From: Halothermothrix sp.
GTDB taxonomy: Bacteria > Bacillota > Halanaerobiia > DY22613
Reading direction: 5' to 3'
NCBI GenBank assembly: GCA_016841825.1
Contig: JAENYK010000001.1
Location: forward strand, 186,001 to 250,000
DNA: 64,000 nt
Every line of letters starts with the position of its first letter. Within the stretch, counting starts at the first letter, position 1. The notes under the pieces are model-generated. The model was not told where the DNA came from. It saw nothing but the letters and a program-made list of their open reading frames with translations, and did not search any database. The position numbers and the translations under genes were made by a program. This document shows positions 42,164 through 52,801 of this stretch, piece by piece.

Positions 42164-43357
42164 TTAGTTTTTCATCTCCCAGATGTTCTCTAAGATTTGT
42201 TCGACAGCCAATTCCATTGCCAATTCTGGGTCTGCTTCCCCATTTAACATAATAGTGATAGCATTAGCCATTGGGTCCCACACTTGACCCATCTCTGGGA
42301 CGTTTGGCATTGGTACACCGCGGCTAGCCTGAGTAGCAAATGCCAGGAAGTCTTTATTTTCCTGGAATTCAGGCATAGCAATAACCTCTTCATTAGTTGG
42401 AATAATTGCATTCATTTGATAGTGCTTATAAGCCATCTCTTTAGTGGTTAACCATTTGATAAACTGCAGAGCTGCATCTTTGTTCTCACTAAATGCACTA
42501 ATGTAGTAACCTTTAACACCAATAAAAGTAGTTGGATATTGACCATTGGACAGTTTTGGCAGTGGAGCGATACCATAGTTCACGCCAGCTTTTTTGTACT
42601 CAGCAAATGCCCAGGGGCCGTTAATAATTGCGGCAACTTTCTGTTCTTTAAACAGACCATCACTCACACCATAATCAGTACCTTCCGGAATAATTCCTTC
42701 TGTCCGGAATCTAACCAATAATTCAGCACCCTGAACACCACCTACAGTAGCAAAACCGATATCTTCAGTATCCAGACCACTATCAGTCTGTTTAAATACA
42801 TAGCCACCATACCCACCAAGAAAACCATAGCTAAAGTAAAAGTCGGAGATAGGGTATAAGAAGCCGTAATTATCGTCATCAGTTAATTCTTTGGCGATGG
42901 TAAATAGAGAATCCATGGTATTGGGAACAGCTGGTAAAAGATCTTTATTATAGATCAGAGCAGTTGTTTCCAGAGAGTATGGCAAACCATATACTTTGCC
43001 TTCATAACTCATAGCATCCACTGTGGAATCAATGAATAGAGCCAAATCTTTTTCGGTTACAGGAAGAGGAGCTAATAAACCTTCCAGAACGGATTGGCCA
43101 ATCCGGTCATGTGGCCAGACTACAATGTCAGCACCTTTGCCGGCAGGTCCATCCAGAGCTAGTTTACTGGCCTGGCTTAATTGATCAACAGGAACAACTT
43201 CGATCTCGATTCCGGTTTCAGCAGTAAACTGATCTTTCACAGTATTGACAAAATCCGTCTCCGGGCCAGCACTCTCCCAAATTACCAACTTAGTCGCACC
43301 TACATTCATACTTAGAGCAAAAATAAGTATCAGAACGAACAGTAGAGACTTTTTCAT
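42164..43357 (-). CDS. malE: Maltose/maltodextrin-binding protein MalE
   Basis: This 397-aa secreted binding protein has a signal peptide (1-20, ending VGA) without a lipobox. The mature start TKLVIWESAGPE and the ADIVVWPHDRIGQ, YGLPYSLETTALIYNKDLL and INGPWAF motifs are those of MalE-type proteins. It delivers maltodextrin to MalFG. The ATG follows AAGGAGGAAGG. It is first in the mal operon and lies downstream of LacI-type operator sites. Confidence 0.92.
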   Translation of the reverse strand: MKKSLLFVLILIFALSMNVGATKLVIWESAGPETDFVNTVKDQFTAETGIEIEVVPVDQLSQASKLALDGPAGKGADIVVWPHDRIGQSVLEGLLAPLPVTEKDLALFIDSTVDAMSYEGKVYGLPYSLETTALIYNKDLLPAVPNTMDSLFTIAKELTDDDNYGFLYPISDFYFSYGFLGGYGGYVFKQTDSGLDTEDIGFATVGGVQGAELLVRFRTEGIIPEGTDYGVSDGLFKEQKVAAIINGPWAFAEYKKAGVNYGIAPLPKLSNGQYPTTFIGVKGYYISAFSENKDAALQFIKWLTTKEMAYKHYQMNAIIPTNEEVIAMPEFQENKDFLAFATQASRGVPMPNVPEMGQVWDPMANAITIMLNGEADPELAMELAVEQILENIWEMKN

Positions 43358-43511
43358 TTACATCCTTCCTCCTTGTAAATTTAGTTTTGAATAAATCAAA
43401 AATGAAATCCTTCAACAAAACATCTCTAATTTAGGATTGCTACAGGTTCACCTCCTACCGGGGTTTTATTAACACGGATAGTATGACATATGTAACAACT
43501 TAACTTATTTT

Positions 43512-43525
43512 GGACAACGTTTAGT
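43512..43525. promoter_or_regulatory. LacI-type operator-like site O3
   Basis: GGACAACGTTTAGTTC-like sequence centred on CG at 43518-43519, overlapping the presumed malE -35 box, ~155 bp upstream of malE. Confidence 0.5.
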
Positions 43526-43569
43526 TCAATGATTTGGGAACAAAACATTTATAGGCAAAATAATTCTGC

Positions 43570-43684
43570 TATATCTAAACTCTATAACTCCCACTTCTCT
43601 AAAGTGGGAGCTGCCCTGTTCTACTTCAGGTGGGTTAAATCCCTCTCTGAAGCCCTGAAGTTCAGCTTTAGCTGAACGAGTCCA
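43570..43684 (-). repeat. Dispersed repeat family 1, copy A (inverted)
   Basis: On the minus strand it reads from AGTGGACTCG to TTTAGATATA with the three family hairpins. The first, GTTCAGCT-AA-AGCTGAAC, is perfect. It lies between the lacI 3' end and malE. Confidence 0.8.
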
Positions 43685-43802
43685 CTATATCTCCCAAACA
43701 ATTATAATAATTATCATTATTATCTGACTTTTAGTTTGAAAATTAATAGTTAATTGCATCAATATTCTATGTACAAAGATAAACAAAAAATTTTTATAAA
43801 AA

Positions 43803-43816
43803 TTACAACGTTTGCA
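43803..43816. promoter_or_regulatory. LacI-type operator-like site O2
   Basis: TTACAACGTTTGCA, 22 nt beyond the lacI stop codon. It shares ACGTTTGCAC with site O1. Confidence 0.5.
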
Positions 43817-43837
43817 CAACCCACACAAAAAACACCA

Positions 43838-44860
43838 CTATCTACAAGGTTCCATAGACGATTCCCGGATAATTAATTCAGAATCTAATACTATTTGATA
43901 TTCTGTAACTTCCTCACCTTTTAGTTTCTGCAAAAGCATTCTCGCAGCCTGTACTCCCATATCATAGATAGGAATACGTATCGTAGTTAGAGCAGGCACC
44001 ACATATGAAGCCAGTGGATTATCGTTAAAACCGACAACACTAATATCATCAGGTACGATCAATCCTTCTTCTTTTATAGCCTTCATCGCACCAAGAGCCA
44101 GCAGATCATCAATCGCAAAAACTGCTGTCAGGTCAGGATGTCTCTCCAATAATCGTTCCAGAGATTTGAAGCCACTTTCTTCGGTAAAGTCCACCTCTTC
44201 AACCAGAGTAAAGTCAAAATCCAAACCAGCCTTTTGCAGACCATTCTTGTAGCCGATTAAACGATCCCGGGATACAATGAGTTCTGGTGAACCTCCCAGA
44301 AAAGCAATCTTCTTATGACCTAATTCTGTCAGATAATCGACAGCTTTTTCTGCTGACTGCACATTATCATTATTGACCCAATGAAGTTCTTCAATCCCGG
44401 GCATCCGGCCTACCAGAACAAAAGAATGCTTCTCCTTTACCAGAGTCTCGATCAACGAATCATTGGCTCTCGAAGCCAGGATTAATAAACCATCTACTCT
44501 CCTCTCTTTTAACATTCTTAATGCTTCTTCCTCTTCCTGTACATAATCTTTGCTGCTACTCAATAACAGACTATAGCCATACTCCTGGGTAACTGAAGTA
44601 ATTCCCCGAAAAATCTCCGGGAAAAATGGATTTGACAGAGCTGCAACAACAGATCTGGATAACACCAGACCAATGGTCTCTGTACTGTTCTTAACCAGAC
44701 TTCGGGCATTAGCATTGGGATAATATCCCAAATCCTCCATTGCTTTACGAACCCGTTGATGGGTTGCTTTACTTATTCTGTTACTTCCAGCTATTACCCG
44801 TGATACGGTTGAAGGTGATACTTTAGCTATTTTTGCTACATCTTTAATAGTTGGTCCCAT
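43838..44860 (-). CDS. LacI-family transcriptional regulator, probable maltodextrin regulator
   Basis: This 340-aa protein has an N-terminal LacI helix-turn-helix ([20 protein letters not shown], residues 4-23) with hinge helix NANARSLV, and a periplasmic-binding-protein-like effector domain. The ATG follows AGGAG by 9 nt. Three operator-like ACGTTT sites lie around it: one ahead of its own start, one after its stop and one at the malE promoter. It probably represses malEFG and itself until maltodextrin is sensed. Confidence 0.92.
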   Translation of the reverse strand: MGPTIKDVAKIAKVSPSTVSRVIAGSNRISKATHQRVRKAMEDLGYYPNANARSLVKNSTETIGLVLSRSVVAALSNPFFPEIFRGITSVTQEYGYSLLLSSSKDYVQEEEEALRMLKERRVDGLLILASRANDSLIETLVKEKHSFVLVGRMPGIEELHWVNNDNVQSAEKAVDYLTELGHKKIAFLGGSPELIVSRDRLIGYKNGLQKAGLDFDFTLVEEVDFTEESGFKSLERLLERHPDLTAVFAIDDLLALGAMKAIKEEGLIVPDDISVVGFNDNPLASYVVPALTTIRIPIYDMGVQAARMLLQKLKGEEVTEYQIVLDSELIIRESSMEPCR

Positions 44861-45163
44861 GTATTCTCACTCCTAGTGATTGGTTAACTTTAACACACCT
44901 GCGAAATATTTAGATCAAACGTTTGCACAAAATATAGTTTCTACACAAGAAATGGTTTTTCCTGCTTTAGATCCACAATTTTTTAAAAATTCGTTGAACT
45001 TTGTCATAGAATGTTTATCTGGAAGCGAACTAACCTGGCTGATAATCAATCTGCTGATTAAGTATATTATTTCAGAGTAAAAATTATTAATAGCATTTCC
45101 AAAACCAAAAAATTCACTATCGTTGATTGATATATCTAGCAAACTAATTATCAAACATAAAAA
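44861..45163. other. lacI upstream region without genes
   Basis: Between the lacI start and the uvrA terminator. It contains the O1 operator. Short open frames on both strands look random and lack ribosome sites. Confidence 0.45.
44913..44928. promoter_or_regulatory. LacI-type operator O1 ahead of the regulator gene
   Basis: It contains the perfect palindrome CAAACGTTTG (44916-44925), 55 nt upstream of the lacI-family gene, as expected for autoregulation. Confidence 0.65.
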
Positions 45164-45202
45164 ACCTGCCTAATATAGGAGTGTAACCACTATTAGACAG
45201 GT
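45164..45202 (-). terminator. Terminator of the uvrBA operon
   Basis: The stem ACCTG(T)CTAATA / TATTAG(G)CAGGT pairs fully on minus-strand RNA through a U·G wobble. It is followed by six T. It lies ~170 nt past uvrA, leaving a long 3' leader that includes repeat copy B. Confidence 0.8.
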
Positions 45203-45252
45203 ATCTTTTCTATTACTGGGCTTAAGTATCTTCTATAATTGGCTGAAAGAAA

Positions 45253-45368
45253 GTGAACTCGTTCAGCTAAAACTATAACTCGAGGCTTCAGATGGGGATT
45301 CAACCCCACCTGAAGTAGAACAGGACAGCTCTCACTTATAGAAGTGGGAATCATAGAACTTAGATATA
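45253..45368 (+). repeat. Dispersed repeat family 1, copy B
   Basis: Runs from GTGAACTCG to TTAGATATA. The second and third hairpins are conserved; the first is broken (AGCTGAAC has become AACTATAAC). It ends 2 bp from the uvrA stop codon. Confidence 0.8.
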
Positions 45369-45370
45369 CT

Positions 45371-48280
45371 TTATGCTCCCATAGCTGAAGCCCTGGAAAC
45401 TTCCTCTTTCTCTAATGTATCTTCTTCATCACGATACTCTGCCAGAGGGTCAGCATACTGACCATTCTCTAAAATTTTCTTTAGGAACATGCCGGTATAA
45501 GATTCTTTGATCGCAACCAGCTCTTCAGGTGTGCCTAAACCAATAATTTGTCCACCTCGATCCCCACCTTCCGGACCAAGGTCAATGATATAGTCAGCAG
45601 ATTTAATTACGTCTAGATTGTGTTCAATAACTAATACGGTATTACCCCCTTCACGTAAACGAAAGAGCACCTGTAACAATTTATTGACATCTTCAAAATG
45701 AAGACCAGTTGTTGGTTCATCTAAAATATAGATAGTCTTACCCGTTGAACGTTTACTAAGCTCTGTTGCAATCTTCACTCGCTGGGCCTCACCACCTGAG
45801 AGAGTGGTTGCCGGCTGACCAAGTTTGATATAACCCAAACCTACATCATATAATGTCTGTAAACGATTAGCAATAGTCGGGACGTTACTGAAGAACTCCA
45901 ATGCTTCCTCTACTGTCATGTCCAAAACATCAGCTATAGTCTTACCTTTATACTTAATCTCTAATGTCTCACGGTTATACCGTTTACCTTCACATGCTTC
46001 ACATGGTACATACACATCTGGCAAAAAGTGCATCTCAATCTTGATAATCCCATCACCTGTACAGGCTTCACACCGTCCACCCTTAACATTGAAAGAAAAA
46101 CGTCCTTTCTGATACCCCCTGGCCTTAGCTTCAGGAGTAGCTGCAAAAACATCACGAATATAATCAAACAACTTAGTATAGGTGGCAGGATTAGAACGCG
46201 GCGTCCGACCAATAGGTGACTGATCAATAGTAATAACTTTATCAAGATGTTCTAGCCCCAGTACAGTATCATGTTCACCAGGACGTTCAATAGAATCATA
46301 AAAGTGCTGCATTAATTTGCGATGAAGTATCTGGTTGATCAGAGTACTCTTACCAGAACCTGAAACCCCGGTTACACAGGTAAAAGTACCTAACGGAATC
46401 TTCACATCAACATTCTGTAGATTGTGCTGTCTGGCTCCTTTAATCTCAATATACTTGCCATTGGGTTTCTCCCGTTTGAGTGGGATCGGGATAAACTTCT
46501 CTCCAGATAAATACTGCCCCGTAAGTGATCCCTTAGTTTTCATCACCATTTCTGGCGAACCTTCAGCAACTATATAGCCCCCATGACGACCAGCTCCGGG
46601 ACCAATATCAATAACCCAATCAGCTTCCCTAATAGTCTCCTCATCATGTTCAACAACAATCACCGTATTCCCAATATTGCGCAAACCTTTTAAAGTTTTA
46701 ATCAATCTATCATTGTCCCTTTGATGTAAACCAATACTTGGCTCGTCAAGAATATATAAAACTCCTACCAATTGAGAACCGATCTGAGTAGCTAATCTAA
46801 TCCGCTGAGCTTCGCCACCCGATAAAGTTCCTGCTGATCGGCTCAATGTTAGATAATCCAGACCGACATCATTTAAAAAGCTCAATCTTGCTTTAATCTC
46901 TTTTAAAATTTGTTCAGCAATCATCTCTTCCCGATCAGTTAGTTGTAGATTATTAAAGAAATCCAAAGCTTCTTTTATAGAAAAATGGGTTATCTCAGAG
47001 ATTGATAAGCTTCCAATCTTCACGGCTAAAGCTTCCTTTTTCAATCGGTATCCCTTACACTCAGGACAGGGGCGAACACTCATATATCGTTCCATCTGTG
47101 CATGATATGAATGGGTACTATTCTCTGCCATCCGCCGACGAAAATACCCAATAATGCCATGCCATTTAGTCTCATGAACTCTGGTACGACCATAACTATT
47201 GGTGTAGGGGAACTTAACTACCACATCATCTACTCCATATAAGATAGCATCGACTGCTTCCCTGGAAAGTTCTTTTATCGGTACCTCAGTGCTAAATCCC
47301 ATCTCTTTAGCCAGAGCACTCATCAATTGGGGAAAATACTTCCCGTTAGAATGTCTCCAGGGTATAATTCCACCATCTGACACCGAACGCTCAAAATCGA
47401 GAATTAGCTCAGGGTCGAACTCACGCTTCTCTCCTAAACCATCACACTCGGGACATGCTCCAAAAGGACTATTAAAAGAGAACATCCGGGGAGCTAACTC
47501 TTCTAAATTAATTCCACATTCAACACAGGCAAATTTCTCACTCATGATAATATCTTCACCATCAATGATATTAACAATCATTAGCCCCTCACCCAGGCGC
47601 AAAGCAGTTTCGATAGAATCAGCCAGACGACCTTCAATACCTTCTTTAACAATCAGTCGATCTATTACCACTTCAATATGATGTTTCTTGTTCTTTTCCA
47701 AAATAATGTCTTCTGTAACTTCACGAATCTCACCATCTACCCGTAGACGAACAAAACCTTCCCGCTGAGCCATAGCAATAATGTTCTGATGTTCACCTTT
47801 TCGTCCCCGTACCAGAGGAGACAAAATCTGTACTCTGGTTCTCTCCCCTAAAGCCATCACCTGATCCACCATCTCAGAAACGGTCTGAGATGTGATCGGA
47901 CGTCCACAAACAGGGCAATGGGGATGTCCAACTCTGGCAAAAAGCAGACGCAGATAGTCATAAATCTCAGTAACTGTACCAACTGTCGAACGAGGGTTTC
48001 TGCTAGTTGTCTTCTGATCGATACTGATGGCAGGAGACAGACCCTCAATATATTCCACGTGGGGTTTCTCCATCTGACCCAGAAATTGTCTGGCATATGC
48101 CGACAAAGATTCAACATATCTTCTCTGACCTTCGGCATAGATCGTATCAAAAGCCAGGGAAGACTTACCCGAACCACTTAATCCCGTAATTACTACCAAT
48201 TGATCACGGGGAATCTCAATATCTAGATTTTTTAAATTATGCTCCTGAGCCCCGCGAATAATGATCTTATTTTTAGCCAT
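45371..48280 (-). CDS. uvrA: Excinuclease ABC subunit A
   Basis: This 969-aa protein is full length. It has two ABC ATPase modules with Walker A GLSGSGKS and GVSGSGKS and two LSGGEAQR signatures. The UvrB-binding/insertion region carries the [17 protein letters not shown] motif, with zinc modules around [18 protein letters not shown] and [17 protein letters not shown]. It scans DNA for damage with UvrB. It follows uvrB by 76 nt on the same strand. The ATG follows CGGAGG. Confidence 0.98.
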   Translation of the reverse strand: MAKNKIIIRGAQEHNLKNLDIEIPRDQLVVITGLSGSGKSSLAFDTIYAEGQRRYVESLSAYARQFLGQMEKPHVEYIEGLSPAISIDQKTTSRNPRSTVGTVTEIYDYLRLLFARVGHPHCPVCGRPITSQTVSEMVDQVMALGERTRVQILSPLVRGRKGEHQNIIAMAQREGFVRLRVDGEIREVTEDIILEKNKKHHIEVVIDRLIVKEGIEGRLADSIETALRLGEGLMIVNIIDGEDIIMSEKFACVECGINLEELAPRMFSFNSPFGACPECDGLGEKREFDPELILDFERSVSDGGIIPWRHSNGKYFPQLMSALAKEMGFSTEVPIKELSREAVDAILYGVDDVVVKFPYTNSYGRTRVHETKWHGIIGYFRRRMAENSTHSYHAQMERYMSVRPCPECKGYRLKKEALAVKIGSLSISEITHFSIKEALDFFNNLQLTDREEMIAEQILKEIKARLSFLNDVGLDYLTLSRSAGTLSGGEAQRIRLATQIGSQLVGVLYILDEPSIGLHQRDNDRLIKTLKGLRNIGNTVIVVEHDEETIREADWVIDIGPGAGRHGGYIVAEGSPEMVMKTKGSLTGQYLSGEKFIPIPLKREKPNGKYIEIKGARQHNLQNVDVKIPLGTFTCVTGVSGSGKSTLINQILHRKLMQHFYDSIERPGEHDTVLGLEHLDKVITIDQSPIGRTPRSNPATYTKLFDYIRDVFAATPEAKARGYQKGRFSFNVKGGRCEACTGDGIIKIEMHFLPDVYVPCEACEGKRYNRETLEIKYKGKTIADVLDMTVEEALEFFSNVPTIANRLQTLYDVGLGYIKLGQPATTLSGGEAQRVKIATELSKRSTGKTIYILDEPTTGLHFEDVNKLLQVLFRLREGGNTVLVIEHNLDVIKSADYIIDLGPEGGDRGGQIIGLGTPEELVAIKESYTGMFLKKILENGQYADPLAEYRDEEDTLEKEEVSRASAMGA

Positions 48281-48356
48281 TTTGCTTTAAACCTCCGTTT
48301 ATAAAATAACTGTCCACTACTTTTCTCTCATTAATCAAATGAGCTAAGAAAGTAGT

Positions 48357-50357
48357 TTATCCCATATCAAGTTGGCTAGTCAACTCCTCGATCTCATCTC
48401 TGATCTGTGCGGCCAACTCAAACTCTAACTTCTTAGCTGCTTCTTTCATCTCTCTCTCCAGTTCAGAGATCAGAAGTTGAATCTCAGCAGGACTCATGTC
48501 TTTTCTCGACTCATCAGTCGGCATCTCCAATTCACGTTTTGGCTCTGCCAGCATCTCCACAGGACGTAAAACATCCCGCACAGGTTTTATGATCGTCTGT
48601 GGAATGATCCCATGCTTCTGATTATACTCTATCTGTAATGTGCGGCGGCGATTGGTCTCATCAATAGCTCTGTTCATCGAATCAGTCATTCGATCAGCAT
48701 ACATCACAACCCGCCCCATGGTATTTCGGGCAGCACGACCGATAGTCTGAATCAAAGATCTGGTATCCCGTAAAAATCCCTCTTTATCAGCATCAAGGAT
48801 AGCAATCAGAGAGACTTCAGGTAAGTCTAAGCCTTCCCGTAGAAGATTGATTCCAACCAGAACATCAAACTCTCCCAATCGTAAATCCCGAATAATCTCC
48901 TGCCTCTCAATAGTGTCTATATCAGAATGCATATAGCGGACTCCTATTCCGGCATCTGCCAGATATTCAGTTAAGTCTTCGGCCATGCGTTTTGTCAAGG
49001 TAGTAATCAATACCCTTTCATTTCGTTCATCAACTACCTGATGAATCTCCGCCAGTAGATCATCAATCTGACCTTGAACAGGTTTCACTTCAACCTCGGG
49101 ATCCACCAAACCAGTGGGGCGAATAATCTGCTCAACCACCTGAGTAGAATGTTCTAACTCATATTTCGCAGGGGTTGCCGACACAAATACAGCCTGATTA
49201 ATTAAGCTTTCAAATTCTGCAAACTGTAATGGTCGATTATCGAGAGCCGAGGGCAGTCTAAAACCATATTCTACTAATTTCCCTTTTCTCGAACGGTCAC
49301 CATTGTACATTCCACCGATCTGAGGAATTGAAATATGCGACTCATCAATGATTAACAACCAGTCTTCCGGAAAATAATCTAGTAATGTATCCGGTCTGGA
49401 ACCTGGTTCACGACCTGCCAGGTGACGGGAATAATTCTCGATACCAGAACAAAAACCCACTGTAGCAAGCATCTCCAGATCATATCTGGCTCGCTGTTCC
49501 AGCCGCTGAGCTTCTAATAGCTTACCCTGAGAGCGAAAGATATTCAACTGTTGTTCAAGTTCTGCTTCAATGGTCTGCAGCGCCACTTTGATCTTCTCAT
49601 CTTTCGTAACAAAGTGACTGGCAGGATAGATAGTGACCTCATCTAAAGTCTCTAAAATCTCACCCGTAAGCGTATCAATTCTGGTAATTCGCTCAATCTC
49701 ATCACCGAAGAGTTCAATCCGATAGGCCTCTTCCTGATATGCGGGAAAGATCTCTAAAGTATCACCTCTTACCCGAAAAGCTCCCCGATCAAAGTTCAAA
49801 TCATTCCGATTGTACTGAATATTGATCAACTCACGAATGATCACATCCCGCTCTTTAATCCCCCCCACTTGTAACTTACAGGAGAGATCCAGATAATCTG
49901 CTGGCGAACCCAGACCATATATACAGGATACACTGGCTACAATGATTACATCTTGACGTTCAAAAAGGTTCATAGTAGCCGACAATCTCAATTTATCAAT
50001 CTCTTCATTAATCGAAGAATCTTTCTCGATATAGGTATCAGTCTGGGGTACATAAGCTTCTGGCTGATAATAATCATAATAACTCACAAAATAACCCACA
50101 GCATTGTCAGGGAAAAACTCTCTAAATTCTGCACATAACTGAGCTGCCAGGGTCTTATTATGTGCAATAACCAGAGTTGGCTTCTTCACACTGGCGATTA
50201 CATTAGCCATAGTAAAGGTCTTCCCTGAACCGGTTACTCCTAAAAGTGTCTGAAATCGATCGCCATTATTTAGACCATCTACTAACTTCTCAATAGCCTG
50301 GGGTTGATCCCCCTGGGGATGATACCCTGCTTTTAATTCAAACTCACCTTTCTTCAT
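48357..50357 (-). CDS. uvrB: Excinuclease ABC subunit B
   Basis: This ~666-aa helicase-like repair protein has Walker [11 protein letters not shown], the beta-hairpin [13 protein letters not shown] that probes damage, the Walker B DESH box, QTIGRAARN and a C-terminal UVR motif for UvrC contact. I choose the ATG at 50357; a TTG one codon earlier is possible. It is first in the uvrBA operon. Confidence 0.98.
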   Translation of the reverse strand: MKKGEFELKAGYHPQGDQPQAIEKLVDGLNNGDRFQTLLGVTGSGKTFTMANVIASVKKPTLVIAHNKTLAAQLCAEFREFFPDNAVGYFVSYYDYYQPEAYVPQTDTYIEKDSSINEEIDKLRLSATMNLFERQDVIIVASVSCIYGLGSPADYLDLSCKLQVGGIKERDVIIRELINIQYNRNDLNFDRGAFRVRGDTLEIFPAYQEEAYRIELFGDEIERITRIDTLTGEILETLDEVTIYPASHFVTKDEKIKVALQTIEAELEQQLNIFRSQGKLLEAQRLEQRARYDLEMLATVGFCSGIENYSRHLAGREPGSRPDTLLDYFPEDWLLIIDESHISIPQIGGMYNGDRSRKGKLVEYGFRLPSALDNRPLQFAEFESLINQAVFVSATPAKYELEHSTQVVEQIIRPTGLVDPEVEVKPVQGQIDDLLAEIHQVVDERNERVLITTLTKRMAEDLTEYLADAGIGVRYMHSDIDTIERQEIIRDLRLGEFDVLVGINLLREGLDLPEVSLIAILDADKEGFLRDTRSLIQTIGRAARNTMGRVVMYADRMTDSMNRAIDETNRRRTLQIEYNQKHGIIPQTIIKPVRDVLRPVEMLAEPKRELEMPTDESRKDMSPAEIQLLISELEREMKEAAKKLEFELAAQIRDEIEELTSQLDMG

Positions 50358-50784
50358 CAATGGTCCACCTCCCTACATCTTAACAAACTAGATAACATGG
50401 CAAGCATTCTGCCTGCACCAATTAAGCACCTCTTCTCCCCACTTCCAAATATCTAAAATCAGAGGTACTATGTTCTCACAATAATTATCTGATATAATCT
50501 CTATTGATCTCCAGTTACAACTTACTAACACATGCATGTACATCTATTATGCCAATCTTTATTATCCGCTTAAGATTTTAAAAGTATACTGCCTATCTCT
50601 GCCAGGATAAAAATCGTATCATCACAAATGATACTTATATTATTATATCAATAATAGTTACTATTTTAAAGAGGCCAAATGTTACATTTCTGCTTACAGG
50701 GTTACCGAACATATATTCGATAAATGTTAGCCGATTCCTGCAATTTTTTTAAAAAAACCTGTGAAGAATTCTCTCAAAAGGGAG
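50358..50784. other. Gene-free stretch upstream of uvrB
   Basis: No credible ORF. It contains a TATAAT on the plus strand (50493-50498) without a good -35 box and a small hairpin GTATCAT/ATGATAC (50616-50634). The plus-strand terminator-like hairpin that follows raises the possibility of a small RNA. Confidence 0.35.
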
Positions 50785-50833
50785 ATTAAGCAGAATAACT
50801 TAACTGCTAATTGGTTAAGTTATTCTGCTTAAT
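50785..50833 (+). terminator. Strong plus-strand terminator-like hairpin with no gene before it
   Basis: A 20-bp perfect stem (50785-50804 / 50814-50833) with a 9-nt loop is followed on the plus strand by TTTTC. No plus-strand gene lies upstream in the window after 8.1 kb. Confidence 0.7.
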
Positions 50834-50933
50834 TTTTCTAATCAATATCCATCAACTGTTAATCTATCAATTTTAAATTCATCTAAATTTTAAGTATTGG
50901 CTAATCAGCTTTTGTAGTTCCCTTGTAACGTGA

Positions 50934-51050
50934 GTGAACTCGTTTAGCTGCAGCTGAACTCTGGGACTTCAGATGGGAATTCAACCCCACCCGAAGTAGA
51001 ACAAGACAGTTTCCGCTTATAGAAATAGGAGTCATAGAGCTTAGATATAT
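50934..51050 (+). repeat. Dispersed repeat family 1, copy C
   Basis: Runs from GTGAACTCG to TTAGATATAT. Hairpin 1 is GTTTAGCT/AGCTGAAC, kept paired as RNA by a U·G wobble. It ends 11 bp before the DUF3307 terminator. Confidence 0.8.
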
Positions 51051-51061
51051 GAGCATAAACT

Positions 51062-51092
51062 AAAAAGAGATGGCTACAGACCATCTCTTTTT
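51062..51092. terminator. Bidirectional terminator after the DUF3307 gene
   Basis: A 12-bp perfect stem AAAAAGAGATGG / CCATCTCTTTTT with a 7-nt loop carries T-tracts in both directions. Confidence 0.85.
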
Positions 51093-51146
51093 CTCTGTGC
51101 AAAACTTTCTATCCAATTTGTTCAGCGATTATCAACTCAACCAGAC

Positions 51147-51902
51147 CTAAAAAAATAGATTTGACACTGGCCAGATAGTCAACAGGGCAAATAACACGCT
51201 GGCCATCGTCCCGACAATAAAATATTCCACAAATTCCTGATTGTCAAACTTCTTGAATCTGGCCAGTGACTTGGTACCCAGAATAAAGCCGATCAAACTA
51301 ATATTCACCGTACCACTGGTAGTCAATAGAGCAGTGGCAATAATTAGCAGCCGTTCCAGAATACCAATTAATGTTCCAGCCTGATAGGCCCCTTCATCAC
51401 TAATATGTTCTTCTGCCTCTCCCCCACCTTTAATTTGACAGGTTCGATAAGTCAGATCGTTTAATATGGCTCTGATAATCCGGGGTGCTAGCCAGATATT
51501 GGCAACTAATATTAATAAAATAACCTCCCACTGCTGTATATCCAGATTGGCATAATATATCTTACCTCCACTAACTGGATACCAATTAATTCTAAATGGA
51601 ATATATATTACACAAAATGCAATTATATGAGTGAGATAAGTTATCAATAAATTACGAAACTCCCGACCTTTCTCCTGAAGTTGAGCCTTACTTTGTAAAA
51701 ATGAGATTGCACAGTATGAGATAGCAGCAATCGGAATCAAGATATATTGATATAAGTTAGCAAATCTCCAAAATAGTTCTACCACCAGAATTAACACCAT
51801 TAATCCAGTTCTCAACCAGAGATTTAACTTCTCACGATAAACAAACTCAACAATTGAATAAGCTAACAACATAATTATCAAAATTGCTGAACTGTCAAAC
51901 AT
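51147..51902 (-). CDS. DUF3307-type polytopic membrane protein
   Basis: This 251-aa protein has about seven hydrophobic helices. The C-terminal part (GTLIGILERLLIIATALL, FILGTKSLARFKKF, EYFIVGTMASVLFALL) is the pattern of DUF3307 proteins, which are commonly found beside SatD. The function is unknown. It starts at an ATG inside the last codons of the satD-like gene (8-nt overlap), so the two are translated together. Confidence 0.75.
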   Translation of the reverse strand: MFDSSAILIIMLLAYSIVEFVYREKLNLWLRTGLMVLILVVELFWRFANLYQYILIPIAAISYCAISFLQSKAQLQEKGREFRNLLITYLTHIIAFCVIYIPFRINWYPVSGGKIYYANLDIQQWEVILLILVANIWLAPRIIRAILNDLTYRTCQIKGGGEAEEHISDEGAYQAGTLIGILERLLIIATALLTTSGTVNISLIGFILGTKSLARFKKFDNQEFVEYFIVGTMASVLFALLTIWPVSNLFF

Positions 51903-52590
51903 TTAGCATACCTCCTTTGTTATCATAACTGTTCTCCACCATTTTTAAAAGTTCGATAAACCCTTCTTCTCCAGCCCTGATCTCCTCTAAATTACCTGAC
52001 TGAACCTTTTGTGTAATAGCAGATTTGGACTGGGATAACATATCCGCTACCTCCCGATAGGTGTCCGTCTCAAATAAAAGCCAATACACCTCCTTCTGCT
52101 TATCTGTTAATTTATATTTTAACAATTCAATCATTTTTAAATAATTATTTACCACTATCGTAGTTTTCTTTGAGGCAAAAGTATAATAAACTAATGGTGC
52201 AAAACGTTCTTCCAGAGTATTACCATGAATCCGCTCATACTCCTTTTTTAAATAATCAACACTGGCCCGGGCCTGATAAAAAGCTGGCCCATCCATCTCA
52301 CCACTCCGTTTACTCACTCTGGTTGTAATCTCACCATAACCAACACCTGCATACATATAGTGTTCTGCCAATAAACGTTGATATTCCCGGATTAAAGTAT
52401 AGCTATCTTCAAGACTATTGGCAATACCTTGTACCTCATCACCCAGTGTAAAAGCGAACGGAACTTTAATCATCTGTGCAAATTTTGTATTAATTATTTT
52501 TAAAATGTCTTTTAACTCTTCCTGAACCCCTCCCCGATCTTTCAGCTTTCGTGATTTGATCAGATCCAGGGTAATAACACAATAATTCAT
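51895..52590 (-). CDS. SatD-family protein
   Basis: This ~231-aa protein begins MNYCVITLDLIKSRKL, with AFTLGDEVQGI and GVGYGEITT, the pattern of the SatD family (named from streptococcal sat operons). The C-terminal ~60 residues look like a helix-turn-helix (EVADMLSQSKSAITQKVQ), so it may be a nucleotide-sensing regulator. I choose the ATG at 52590 after AAGGATGTGA instead of the longer frame. It forms a fixed pair with the DUF3307 gene. Confidence 0.75.
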   Translation of the reverse strand: MNYCVITLDLIKSRKLKDRGGVQEELKDILKIINTKFAQMIKVPFAFTLGDEVQGIANSLEDSYTLIREYQRLLAEHYMYAGVGYGEITTRVSKRSGEMDGPAFYQARASVDYLKKEYERIHGNTLEERFAPLVYYTFASKKTTIVVNNYLKMIELLKYKLTDKQKEVYWLLFETDTYREVADMLSQSKSAITQKVQSGNLEEIRAGEEGFIELLKMVENSYDNKGGMLNV

Positions 52591-52670
52591 CAATATCACA
52601 TCCTTAATTAACTCCATTACTTATTATATTTCTTCCAGGAGAGGCAAAATTCCTCTACATAAAGAAAAAC

Positions 52671-52701
52671 CCGATAGCTAACCAGCGGGGTTTACTATCG
52701 G
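52671..52701 (-). terminator. Terminator of the GcvH-like gene
   Basis: The stem CCGATAG / CTATCGG with an inner AACC/GGTT pairing is followed on the minus strand by GTTTTTCTTT. Confidence 0.8.
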
Positions 52702-52801
52702 ATACACCATTTTCAGCTAAAAGGGGGTAGTTTTGCCGCACAGATGTGCGTGAGTAAAATTAAGTACATCTTACTAGCACCTTTCTTTAAGGTGATAGAT
52801 T

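Larger units (their letters stand above)
43358..43837. other. malE upstream region without genes
   Basis: This 480-bp stretch holds two LacI-type operator-like sites, family 1 repeat copy A and a possible malE promoter on the minus strand (TTGTCC, 17 nt, TACATA). The -35 box overlaps the operator at 43512-43525. I see no coding sequence. Confidence 0.5.

Noticed and set aside
44880-45154. Two overlapping short open frames on opposite strands (66 and 79 codons) between lacI and uvrA
   Set aside because: No ribosome sites, no recognisable domains and overlap with the O1 operator; they look like chance frames in AT-rich DNA.
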